Below are positions 54,088 to 64,000 of a DNA stretch of 64,000 nt, piece by piece. The notes beneath the pieces are model-generated. The model had not been told where the DNA came from and searched no databases. It saw nothing but the letters and a program-made list of their open reading frames with translations. Position 1 is the stretch's first letter. Each line of letters begins with the position of its first letter. The position numbers and the translations under genes are program-made. The DNA is taken from assembly GCA_018292915.2 (NCBI GenBank), contig JACVVK020000018.1:1342001-1406000 (forward strand), written 5' to 3'. This DNA comes from Batillaria attramentaria (taxonomy: Eukaryota > Mollusca > Gastropoda > Batillariidae).

Positions 54088-54310
54088 ACTTTAATTCCAT
54101 GACAAATATAAATGCAGAACAGTAAACACTACTGTAAATCACATTAAAATGCGTGTGTAAAATTAAATAACTGTTAAATTACTGTGGATTTAATGACTTT
54201 CATTCCATGACAAATATAAATGCAGGCATAGTTATTGTTGACTGTAAATTACATTGAATTGCTTGTGTAAAATGAATACATACAGAAAGAATTTAATGAC
54301 TGTGGATGTA
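54088..54310. repeat. Two diverged ~110-bp tandem repeats
   Basis: Segments starting ATTCCATGACAAATATAAAT recur at about 54095 and 54201, each followed by ACTGTAAAT-ACATT and TGTGTAAAAT. Spacer between the NAGA genes. Confidence 0.7.
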
Positions 54311-54639
54311 ATCAATGAACATTAACATTTTGTAAAAAAAATCTCATTTGATACTTTGAATCTGTGGAGAACGACATAAGGTAACCAGAGTTACACTACA
54401 AGAAGAAGACAGAAAGATGGGAAGAATACCCGTATGGAAAAAGAACAAGCAGGAATGGCCCCATCCCATAAAGTAGTTTCTCCCAATTTCGTGCTATTTT
54501 GTTGTTATTGTTGCCGGTGGGTTTTTCGGTTTTGTTTTTTCCTTTGTTTCATATCTGTAAGACCTACCGAAGACATTAGATCCGCTACACCATAGTAGGG
54601 GAGCCAGAATCTTACGCGAGAGAGGGCAAAACATCAATT

Positions 54640-54970
54640 CCTGACATTTGATGTCAGCCTCAGGCAGGTCGTCATACAGAGAGAGAGAGAGAGATGTCAA
54701 TTCCACGAAGTACACGTTTGACATCAGCTTTGTGCAAGTCGTCTGACAGAAGATGTTTGTTCATGTCTTGTGATTTCTCTGTTCATGACTCCCCCGACTG
54801 AATTAATTTTTACAAGAAATCTGGAAAATGCAGAGGCCTGGTGAAATGTCGGAGGCCCTGATATTTACCGATTTTGTCTATGAACTAAATGTTGACGTCA
54901 GCCGCACGCTGCTTGTCTGATAGAGGAAGCTTGTTCACGTCCTGTGGCTTCCCTGACAGAATTAATTTTT
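54640..54970. repeat. Diverged ~190-bp tandem repeats
   Basis: Two clear segments share GAATTAATTTTTACA, AAATCTGGAA and CTGGTGAAATGT (near 54800 and 54960). A shorter related piece with GATGTCAGCCTCAGGCAGGT is near 54651. Confidence 0.65.
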
Positions 54971-56888
54971 ACATAAAATCTGGAAGATCTAGAGGGCTGG
55001 TGAAATGTGGACTTGAATACCTTGAATTGTACTTACCTAATCGCAAAATTGGAAATCTTTTGACCGGTGCTTCTCACAGAAACTTGAAAAATAAAAAGGT
55101 TTATCTAAGAGCTGTGTTATTCTTAATTCTAAAGCTATAATAGTGCAGTAGTTCCTGTCATATGTGCAGTTGTCACACGTGACAAAAATGCCGGGACAAT
55201 GAGTAATTTGAAGGAGTCTTTTCACAGATATTTTACCTTATAATTATGCAAACCACCCCTACCTTGGAAATTTTTTTTTTTTTACACGAAACCTGTCAGA
55301 GCTACAGAGCTGTGCTACGAATACAGTCAGTATAATTGGATGAACTTCCCAAGTCCAGCAAATGAAGGCATTTGAACAACTTTTGCGTAACATGACTGAT
55401 TTCTTTAAATGGGTGATAACTCTTCTAAAAATGCGGCAGGATTAAAATCATGAAATGCAAGTCTGGAGAATATGACTGCCCATTTTATTGCTAAGTAAAA
55501 AGCCCTCCAACAAGGTGGTTTAGGAGATAGCCATCATTACATCCATCCACACATACACACACATCTCACAACTCCTGCCAAAAAGAATACAGCAGCATAG
55601 TGTGCATGTAAGGTGTCTATGGCGCAGATTTTGTTATGTCACTGTGTGCGTGAAAGTATGTCTTGTCTGGAGAAATGTCACAGTCTTGCTTTTTATCACT
55701 GAAACTTGCTGCTGTGCGCAGCGAAATCTGCCCCATCCCATAAAGTTGTTTCTCTATAGAGAGAGGCAGTTTAAGAGAGGCAAAATAAAGGCAGTTTAAA
55801 AACAACAACAACAACAAAAATGTGATTTGTTTTTTTCTCATTTAGAATTAGTGAAACACTTCTGAATATGATATGCATCACATCAATCGGTGCAAAAGGC
55901 ACACACAAAATCAGTGCAAAAGGCATATAAAACACTCAAAAATCAGCAGAGATCTCCATTGTGCAATATCAAATGTTGAAGCACAAGCTTCTTGATAAAA
56001 CTGATTTTATAAACACACCTGTAAAAAAGAAAATAATCAGTGGAGATAATTAGTACCCACAAAAGGGCCATGCACTTGCACATATATAATTTATGTGACC
56101 CGATATGGGAAATCCTGACATAAGTCAGACTGATAGAGGTCACAGACAAAGTGGGCCAATACTGTGAGTGTCTTTTGTGACAATGTGTTTGACTGATGTA
56201 TGAGAAGTGTTCAACTGAATTACATCTATATTCTGTATGTTTTACAGGACAATGATAAAATATGGCTTGCTTTGAAAAGTCAATTAAAGGTCTTTTTTTT
56301 TTTTTTTACTTGCTCCAGGTTTCTCAAGCAAGGTCACACAAGCAACAGCTGTCTCAACTTTCCAACCAGGCATACAAACACATTTGTACAGGGAGCCTTT
56401 CAGCTATGCAACTTGCATAGGAAAATAAACAGTGAAAAACAGCATGTATGGCAACCTGTTACACATGACTGTCACAAAACATGCCCATAAGTGAATGCGA
56501 TTAGTAAGTTTTGAGTAAAGAAACAAAATGACCTTAGAAAAGTAAAACTTTAAGAGCAAAACTAAATTGGACATTCCATTAAAAAGAGCCCAAATTCTCA
56601 TAAACAGCACACGTAATAGATGTACTCAGAAGAAAACAAAAATGACACAGTACGCTCCCTCACTGGACTTTCTTCTTATATTATGCACCTTCTTATACTA
56701 TTCCTTCATCAAGCACCTGTTCACACGTACCATCCACAAGACACCTTCCATACAGCAGACCAAGTCATCACACACATTTTCTGGAACATGCCTCTACCTT
56801 CATCTGGAAAACATCCTAAGCACTGTGAATTGGATAGGGGCTTAGGCCCTTTTTTCCAGATGACAGTAAACCATCAGCAACCAGCATT

Positions 56889-59800
56889 TTACAACTTGAT
56901 ACCAACAGCAAAGAATACCCCTGATGGCTTCACATAAACAACAAAATTGTCCTCTGGTTTAAGAACACCCACACTCGTTCCATCAAAAGCGTCAGTCACG
57001 TTGTATCCGTTGGGAGAGTCAAGGCCAAAGTTGGACAAAGTCACTTCCATGCGCGTCGGCCCTCCAGCAGTGCCATAGTTGACAAGTGCGATGGCGTAGC
57101 TGCCGACAGGCATGATTTGACGCCGCCAGAACTCAACATTTTGATCCTGCAACACATACGCAGTTTGGTCATAAGCAAATCAAACTTCTATATAAGTCTG
57201 CAAGGTCAGTGAAACCTACGTTAACAGCCTACAACGGCCAAATAAACCTGACAAAAGCAGTGGTCACTGAGAACTAAGAACAAATGACAGAAAGTGGGAA
57301 CATATCACCTTACCATGCACATCAAAATGCTTTTGAAAGGAAAACCACTGAATCATCTCACCACTGTCACAGCGTAAACCTAAGTATTTACTATTTCAAT
57401 GTGTGGGACTGGAGCAATGGCCAACACACTGAAAACACGAAGTTTTTTTTTCCTCAGGCTGAACTAAAGGTGAAAAACAAAGATCCAAAATTCCATTTAC
57501 ACTCACTTTGAACAGACGGATACCCTGGATGCCCAGTGGGTCTTGGTTGATGGCGATGACGCGCTTGTTCAGCAGAAGGGCACGGGACTCTGGGCGGATG
57601 TTGCGCAGGTCATTTGACATGTACAGAGGGGCAGCCATGATGGCCCAGATCGCCATCTGGACTCGCTCTTCGTCGTGGCTCAATCCATAGTCACCAATGA
57701 CAAGCTGAACATCCAGGACAACAAAACAACTTTTCATCTCCTCCTAACAAAATCATTAAAAACAGAAGAAAACAAAGACAACAAAAAAATGAAAAAAAAG
57801 TGAACAAAATAATCTGCATGGACTTCAACACACACTTTACCTTAAAAAATCGTACCTTTTCCTGACTGTGAACAAATGAACAGCCAGAAAACAACCAGTT
57901 CACATACCATGTCGGGATCATTCCAGTTGCCAGGTCCTGCAACACCAGTAAAGTTCCCTTGGTCCTGTGCAAACCATTGGATGATTTTGGTCACAGTGTC
58001 GAACGAGTCGTCAATATCTATGTAGTTACGCCAAAGATTGCAGTTCTTGGCAATGTCCTTGTACTGAGGCTGCAAAAAGATGGAACATTACTTACACTAC
58101 AGACTACCAATTAAAAGAGATGGCATTTAGTGCATTCCATCTTGTGTACAACCGTGTGAATATTTTGCAGAAACTGTCCCAAAGATACAAAAAACTTTTC
58201 TTTTTTTTTTTTTGCACAAGCACTTAAAAGTAAAAAAGAAAGCTTGAGTTAAAAAAATAATTCACACTGGCATACAAGAAAAATTATGAAAAGGAAGTTG
58301 TGGTAGGAGGGAAACTAGAGCAATGGTTAACCTCTATGTAAGGCACAATATAAGGTTTATTTCTTTTTATCCTTTATCCAACTTACCTTCCTTGCACAGA
58401 GTGGTTCTGAGAAGGGTCTTGTTGCTGGCTATAGTGAATTATATAATTATTGCTGACATCAAAGTACTTGGAGGGTTCAGCTCAAAACTAGTTTAATGAA
58501 GTCTTATAAAAGCAACTGGTATACAAATATTTTGACATGTTTGCATGCACAGAAACAACACAGGAGTACACACAATCAACTTCTGTCCAGTAAAGTAGGC
58601 TGGCCAGCTACAGGAATACAGGATCGGTCGTCCCGTCTTGTTCAATTCAGCACCCATTATGGGATAACCTGAAATCCAAATAGCAAAACTCTATATACTT
58701 CACAGGTACCATCTGAAACTGTTTAGTACATACACCTTAGTCTAAAAAGGACACTTTTTTTTAAGTGAGGCTAGAATCACAATTCAATAATCTACTCTGA
58801 TGCTGTCAAAAGAAACTTAAAAACTTCCATGTGTTCAAGCAGCAGACTAGACTTACTGCAAAAAGCACACATCCCTTTAAAGACTTGCATGCATCAATCA
58901 TATGCAACTTCTACCCTGGCCGGACAAATGTGTGGGTGAGGATGCAAGGTGGGTAAAGGTATGCAGTACAAGAGACCTAGTGCATACCAATAGGGAAGTC
59001 ATCGATAGCAGAATTGCAGCCGTCCAATTTCAGTGAGTCAATTCCCCAGGCAGCGAAAGTCTGAGCATCTTGTTCTATATAGAACTTGCTGCCAGGGTAA
59101 CCACCACACGTCTTGTACCCCATGTCACTGTAGATACCAAGCTTCAGCCCTTTAGCATGGACCTGAAATATGAACACCAGAAGCATAGATGGTATAGTTC
59201 ACCTTCAGCTACTATTGCGACAGACATCGATCGGTAACTATACCATGACTAGAAACAGATTCAGCCTGCTACTCATTTTGGGACTAAGAACTGTGAAGTG
59301 TTTAAATTAAACATGGGAACGAAGTCGGCAAAACATTTTCCGAAACAGTGGAGTTTTCCTTCCATCATGAAAGAAATCGCCACAGCAGCTAGCATGAGTT
59401 TCTTATCTGAAAATGGCAAACCTTCAACCACAGACGTATAGATCTAGACGCACCGCGGTGCCGGAAAAGTGTCGCCGCCGCGCGCCATGTTGCTAATACC
59501 TGGAAGTGCCAGCTGTTTACATAGCGCGCATAGCATTGGCCAGACGCTATCAGCTGTTTACATAGCGCGCATAGCATTGGTCCGCTTTATCTTACGTCAC
59601 ATTTCTGATGACGTCTTTCTAAAGAACTTTGTATTTCGAACGAGGCGTTCTATACACAGAGCCTCTGAGTGGTATCAGCAAGATGGCCGACGCGTAGCGA
59701 CACTCGCAAGCAGCGGTGGCAGCGTGCGGCGGTGCGTCTATCTCTATACGTCTGTGCCTTCAACTCACATAGTCTGCCAGAGCTTTCATGCCACTGGGAA

Positions 59801-60409
59801 ATCTGTCAGGGTCAGCGACAAGGCTACCATTAGCATCTCTTTCCTTAGCAGGCCAGCAGTCATCAATGTTGATGTAGACATAACCTGCATCACGATATCC
59901 GTCACTGGCCATTCTGTCTGCCATGGCCATGTACAGATTCTCACTGAAATTGCCACACATCAATGTAATCAGGGGACATTCATTAGCATCATATGTTTGT
60001 CTCTGATATTATCAGTTAATTATGATCTTCTAATTCTACAAGCAAGCCAATGCATTGAAACAAATGAATTTGCGCAAAATATTGAAACACAAAAAGCTAG
60101 AATCACACTTAATTGGAGGATAACAAACAAATTACATGTATATTTACTCCATTTCTGTCAAATGCATTTTGATTGCAATTTAACATAATGAACTTAATCA
60201 AGTGTAGAGTACACTTTGTAATGCAAGACACATCTTTTTAATTTGAAACTGTACCTAACACACTCTGTAGGCTGATTTTTGCAGTCTAAGTTACAACGGT
60301 ATCGCTGCCATGACAGCCACCCCATTGGAGGAGTGCGAGCCAGTCCATTGTCCAAAGCATGGCAGCAACGAAGCATTACAGCAAAGCACAACACGACAAT
60401 TTTCTCCAT
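56889..60409 (-). CDS. NAGA: Alpha-N-acetylgalactosaminidase-like, GH27 (copy B)
   Basis: Coding exons 5' to 3': 60409-60255, 59943-59769, 59162-58988, 58668-58574, 58069-57908, 57704-57507, 57146-56889. Every coding exon has the same length as in copy A (155, 175, 175, 95, 162, 198, 258 nt), giving 405 residues. The signal peptide starts [13 protein letters not shown]. An in-frame ATG lies 16 codons upstream, but MEK is conserved in copy A and is preferred. Nucleophile D157 (KLDGC), acid/base D218 (YIDIDDS) and the GalNAc-selecting S189/A192 (CSWPAY) are all present, so the copy looks active. The sixth coding exon (57704-57507) differs from copy A at only two of 66 residues, while the terminal exon is more divergent. 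The second intron carries a 328-bp transposon-like insertion that begins 12 nt past the splice donor. One donor (exon 58668-58574) is GTGTGT rather than GTGAGT. Role as for copy A; whether expression or substrate differ is unknown. Confidence 0.93.
59429..59756. mobile_element. hAT/P-type MITE beside the exon-2 splice donor of NAGA copy B
   Basis: Terminal inverted repeats begin CACAGACGTATAGA and stay similar for about 30 bp (through AGACGCACCGC). Perfect 8-bp direct repeats CCTTCAAC lie at 59421-59428 and 59757-59764. An internal direct repeat CAGCTGTTTACATAGCGCGC occurs twice, 41 bp apart. The right target-site copy covers intron positions +5 to +12. Confidence 0.85.
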
Positions 60410-61067
60410 TCTGGTGTCCTCCCTGAGAAGACGACAAAGGAAATATTTCATGATCAAATGTTCAGTTATTTACTTCATAATTATCATTTTCTTTTTGCAT
60501 TGTTTTTTACTTTTAATGTTGTGATGCTACTTTGGTAATGTAGCCGAAGATCAAACATAACCCATTTCCCACCCTCTCATGCCCAGTTACTCCGATTTCG
60601 AACGCTGGGATTCTTAGATATAATAGAATATAATTGATATAACTTAAACTGTAGGGCCTGGCTATGGGAAAGTGCAACAGTCTCCGAGATTAGCCCACAG
60701 TCACCTTAGTGGCGAACCAGGAGTCGTTTAGCACGCTTTTGTTGACTTGTACGTAAAACACACAACTCGGAGCACATGTTTACAAGTAGAACAGGATTTA
60801 TTCTACAACACAGGACATGCAAGTACAAAAACGGTCACATTCGGTATAAGTGCAGCACCAAGAACACAGCTACCTACGAACCCAACCCCTTACAGTACCT
60901 GCCCAACCCTGCATGTGCTCCCCGGGCCCGCTGGATACAGTACGTCTGTACGCTATGCTGTCCTCAGGCCAAAAGAGATTGCTGACCACCACGCATCAGT
61001 GGTCAATGGGATGGACTGGTTCCCCCTAGCCACCTGAGACAAGCAACCTGTCCCGTGCGCTCCTTAC

Positions 61068-61252
61068 CACACTTTCACTTCGGTGCAGTATGTCTCAGAG
61101 GTACATGTATCTCTTTGGAACAAAGTCACAGTGTATACTGATTGTACTCACTGTGTTGCAGCAGCCAAAACACGAAACAGAGGCCGCACCAGCATAGTGT
61201 GTCCCGATGGCACACTTGCGCCCCACAGTCATGTGACGAGAAATCATGTGAC
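61068..61252 (-). promoter_or_regulatory. Putative promoter region of NAGA copy B with E-box-like sites
   Basis: GTCATGTGAC (61228-61237) and CATGTGAC (61245-61252) occupy the same relative place as the sites of copy A. Flanking sequence is shared (CATGTGAC, TCTCCCA, TGCTGATT). A possible noncoding-exon donor GTAAGG is at 61067. Confidence 0.35.
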
Positions 61253-62177
61253 ATTCTCCCATTGCTGATTGGGAACAGCATCACATAACGAATGCCTGCT
61301 AATATGTGTTTACTTCATGCTTTTCGTAGTTACAGAACATATGTAAAAAGGATTGATAGGTGTTTTCTACAGAAACAATCCATTATTTTGTATTTGGAAT
61401 AGTTCTGAAATATTCATCTGTATAGTAATACAAAAGGCTCCCCGGCCGCTTTGCCGGCTGCGAAGGGAGACAAACGACCTCCTTTGCTCCGCCGCAGGAT
61501 TGGACATGACTGAGACCATACTGATATCTCATGCGGTGACACATAATCACACCGTAGGTTATATGCGCCGTGCAACCAAAGGTTACTGTTCGGTCTTTGT
61601 TTTCGTGTAGCCGCCTGTTTGGAGATAGCACGCGATATCGAAGGGGGCGTGGTCACCATTGCCGGTGACTGAACCGGCTCCGTCAGCCGCCGGGCAGTGC
61701 TGATGCCGCCGGGCTGCTGCGGCCGCAATTCCGACAACCTCAATCAGTCTCCCCCCCCCCCCCCTCCCTCCCACCACCAAAGGAAACTGCTCAGCTAAAA
61801 TCAGTAACACAAACTATAATACGCGCAGCCTCAGTAAAATTAGTGACCAAACTCGGCACTGACACCGACTAGCCTGACACTGATGCCGGCCGGAACCGCC
61901 ACAACTGCCGCCGGGCAGCGGCGCCGGCCGTCCCCTCAGTCAGTCAGCAGTGCGGCCACACTGGTGACGGCCGGCCGGGTCCCGGGGGGGGGGGGGGGGC
62001 GGGAGATTGGGGGCGGGAGGCGACTGAATGGCCGGCAGGCCACCTAATGCGTATCAGTATGTGACGGAGTGCACGCTATGATAACACTCAGTGATTCCCC
62101 CCTCCCCCTCCAACTTTTCTTCATTCGGATAAACACCTAATGGCCGGCCACGGGCCACTGACGGTGTGTGTGTGTGT

Positions 62178-63526
62178 GAGGGGGTTTCCTAGCGAAAACG
62201 TCCGCGTGCGTCCGCGATCGCTGCGCGTAGTTATCCGGTTTCCGTGACCGCTCGCGAAGAGCGTAAGCGAACGTAAGCGAGCGGCCCGGGAAGGTAGTTC
62301 GCCGCGAGCAAAAGGTCACGTGGTCAGTTTTTATGTAAACAAAGATGGCGGCGCCCACCGAAGGCCTCGTTGAAGTGGAACTAAGAAATGGTTTAAAATG
62401 AATTTGCGGGTGGATGAAGACCCTCTGTCCCAACTTGTAATTGTGTAGAATAGTATATGAAAATAATTTGAGCTAATTGCACCGGGCCGTGGTCGCCAGT
62501 CATTCAGGGATATGTTGTGCGTGTTTGTGGGGAAGGAGTGGTCAAAGTGAGTACGTAGGGGTGCCTTACGTCTCCGTTTTGCATCGAGCAGAACATGCAT
62601 ACTAGCGGTATAGTCATGCTCCAAGCCAGTAATTATTGCTCCTCCTCAAAAACGTCGTCTTCTGCGCTCAAAAGATGACTAATAGCTGCGAGTACTAGAG
62701 TTTTCTTCTTCCTTTTCAGCCTTGCCAACAACCGTGTTCGTGATTCAGCCGCCATTTTGAAAGCGCCTTTTTCTAATTGGCCGTTTCCCAACGAGGAAAA
62801 GCGTCCTCCGCAAGCGCCCGCGAGCGCATTTGCGTAAGCAACGCGGCCTATGAGGGGGTTTCCTAGCGAAAACGTCCGCGTGCGTCCGCGATCGCTGCGC
62901 GTAGTTATCCGGTTTCCGTGACCGCTCGCGAAGAGCGTAAGCGAACGTAAGCGAGCGGCCCGGGAAGGTAGTTCGCCGCGAGCAAAAGGTCACGTGGTCA
63001 GTTTCTATGTAAACAAAGATGGCGGCGCCCACCGAAGGCCTCGTTGAAGTGGAACTAAGAAATGGCTTAAAATGAATTTGCGGGTGGATGGAGACCTTCT
63101 GTCCCAACTTGTAATTGTGCAGAATAGTATATGAAAATAATTTGAGCTAATTGCACCGGGCCGTGGTCGCCAGTCATTCAGGGATATGTTGTGCGTGTTT
63201 GTGGGGAAGGAGTGGTCGAAGTGAGTACGTAGGGGTGCCTTACGTCTCCGTTTTGCATCGAGCAGAACATGCATACTAGCGGTATAGTCATGCTCCAAGC
63301 CAGTAATTATTGCTCCTCCTCAAAAACGTCGTCTTCTGCGCTCAAAAGATGACTAATAGCTGCGAGCACTAGAGTTTTCTTCTTCCTTTTCAGCCTTTCC
63401 AACAACCGTGTTCGTGATTCAGCCGCCATTTTGAAAGCGCCTTTTTCTAATTGGCCGTTTCCCAACGAGGAAAAGCGACCTCCGCAAGCGCCCGCGAGCG
63501 CATTTGCGTAAGCAACGCGGCCTATG
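62178..63526. repeat. 674-bp tandem duplication, two units
   Basis: Unit 1 (62178-62851) and unit 2 (62852-63526) start GAGGGGGTTTCCTAGCGAAA and end GCGTAAGCAACGCGGCCTAT. I spotted about nine substitutions between them. Each unit is GC-rich at both ends and AT-richer in the middle. Each has AAGATGGCGGC on the plus strand and AAAATGGCGGC on the minus strand pointing inward. A minus-strand ATG there opens a 40-codon frame, and a 97-codon minus-strand open stretch is also kept in both units, but no known domain is visible. It could be a duplicated promoter/first exon or a transposon-derived unit. Confidence 0.8.
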
Positions 63527-63876
63527 TCAGTATGTATGATTCATGTGTGTGCACTAGACAGAGCTGTCAGTGTGCCTGTAGGAGTGTAGTCGCAGTCCGG
63601 CATTATACATGCCGGTATGCTGTGTGTGAGTATTTGTATATAGGTTTCGATTTTATGTTTGTTTGTTTGTTTGTTTTTTTCTTTTCTTTATTTTCCCCAA
63701 CCCCCTCCCCCCCCCCCCCCCCCCCCCGAGAGCCGGTGGGAAATAAAGTTGACTTGGCTGCACTGAGTCCTCCTGAGTGCACTGCTTGTCCGCCGGAGTG
63801 CTCCACTGAACTGACTCGGGAATCGGCCGCTGCGCCGGAGGAACCACTGCAGCCTCCTGGCCTTGCAGTTTAGTGT

Positions 63877-63910
<34 letters not shown>

Positions 63911-64000
63911 GGCCACACTGGCCAAACTGAAAGGCTTAGGTTAAGGTTTATTAGTTTTCAATGCGGCAGTCGACGCACTCGAAACTGAACTGAACGGAAA

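Larger units (their letters stand above)
52158..56888. other. Spacer between the NAGA genes
   Basis: Contains the upstream region of copy A and, at the right, the 3' flank of copy B. Sequence near 56350-56400 shares a CTTTCCAACCAGGCA-type block with the 3' flank of copy A near 46240. Apart from the tandem repeats listed, no gene is seen. Confidence 0.55.
60410..64000. other. Region upstream of NAGA copy B, GC-rich to the right
   Basis: Left part: presumed promoter of copy B, similar to that of copy A out to about 61670 (compare GGGGGCGTGG here with GGGGGCGTGA near 53434). 61670-62040 is GC- and CpG-rich with poly-C and poly-G runs. After the 674-bp duplication come C-rich and (CA)n sequence to the window end. 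No gene is supported. Confidence 0.5.

Noticed and set aside
59469..60188. 239-codon open frame on the plus strand
   Set aside because: It crosses a MITE, a NAGA exon in antisense and intron sequence. It has no recognisable domain and depends on the insertion.

Overview
The window looks like nuclear DNA of a lophotrochozoan, most likely a mollusc and possibly a gastropod (organism inferred, not proven). Genes are split into short exons with GT-AG introns of about 0.1 to 9 kb. Introns and spacers are full of long (GT)n/(CA)n tracts, tRNA-derived SINEs, foldback elements and one full-length non-LTR retrotransposon. No prokaryotic feature is present.

Layout. (1) 1-13068, minus: a leucine-rich-repeat plus EF-hand gene (LRRC74A/B-like, copy 1), twelve coding exons seen, running off the left edge. 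An intact RTE-like LINE (5613-8908) sits in one of its introns. (2) 13069-21780: repeat-rich spacer with a foldback element, SINEs and a hAT-like element. (3) 21781-39466, minus: a complete tandem paralogue of the same family (copy 2, 568 aa). (4) 27945-33047, plus: a complete six-exon RING/B-box/coiled-coil/beta-propeller gene (TRIM-like, 940 aa) nested on the opposite strand inside the largest intron of copy 2. (5) 39467-46413: spacer. (6) 46414-52157 and 56889-60409, minus: two complete tandem alpha-N-acetylgalactosaminidase genes (NAGA-like, 405 aa each), with identical coding-exon lengths and catalytic residues. (7) 60410-64000: GC-rich spacer with a 674-bp tandem duplication.

How the genes relate. 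The two LRR/EF-hand genes are a local duplication: seven consecutive exon pairs are equal in length or differ by one codon, and one exon of copy 2 matches two exons of copy 1. The two NAGA genes are a second, independent local duplication that includes flanking sequence and encodes lysosomal GH27 enzymes. The TRIM-like gene shares no pathway with its host that I can see.

The most unusual structure is in splicing. Two tiny, non-multiple-of-3 exons, one in the TRIM-like gene (67 nt) and one in LRR copy 2 (50 nt), are each bracketed by long complementary dinucleotide tracts that could pair in the pre-mRNA and loop the exon out. In the TRIM-like gene, skipping would give a stop two codons later, leaving a RING/B-box/coiled-coil protein without its propeller. 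A third exon has (TG)n as its 3' splice-site tract. All exon models were derived by eye from reading frame, splice consensus and comparison between paralogues; none is supported by transcript data here.
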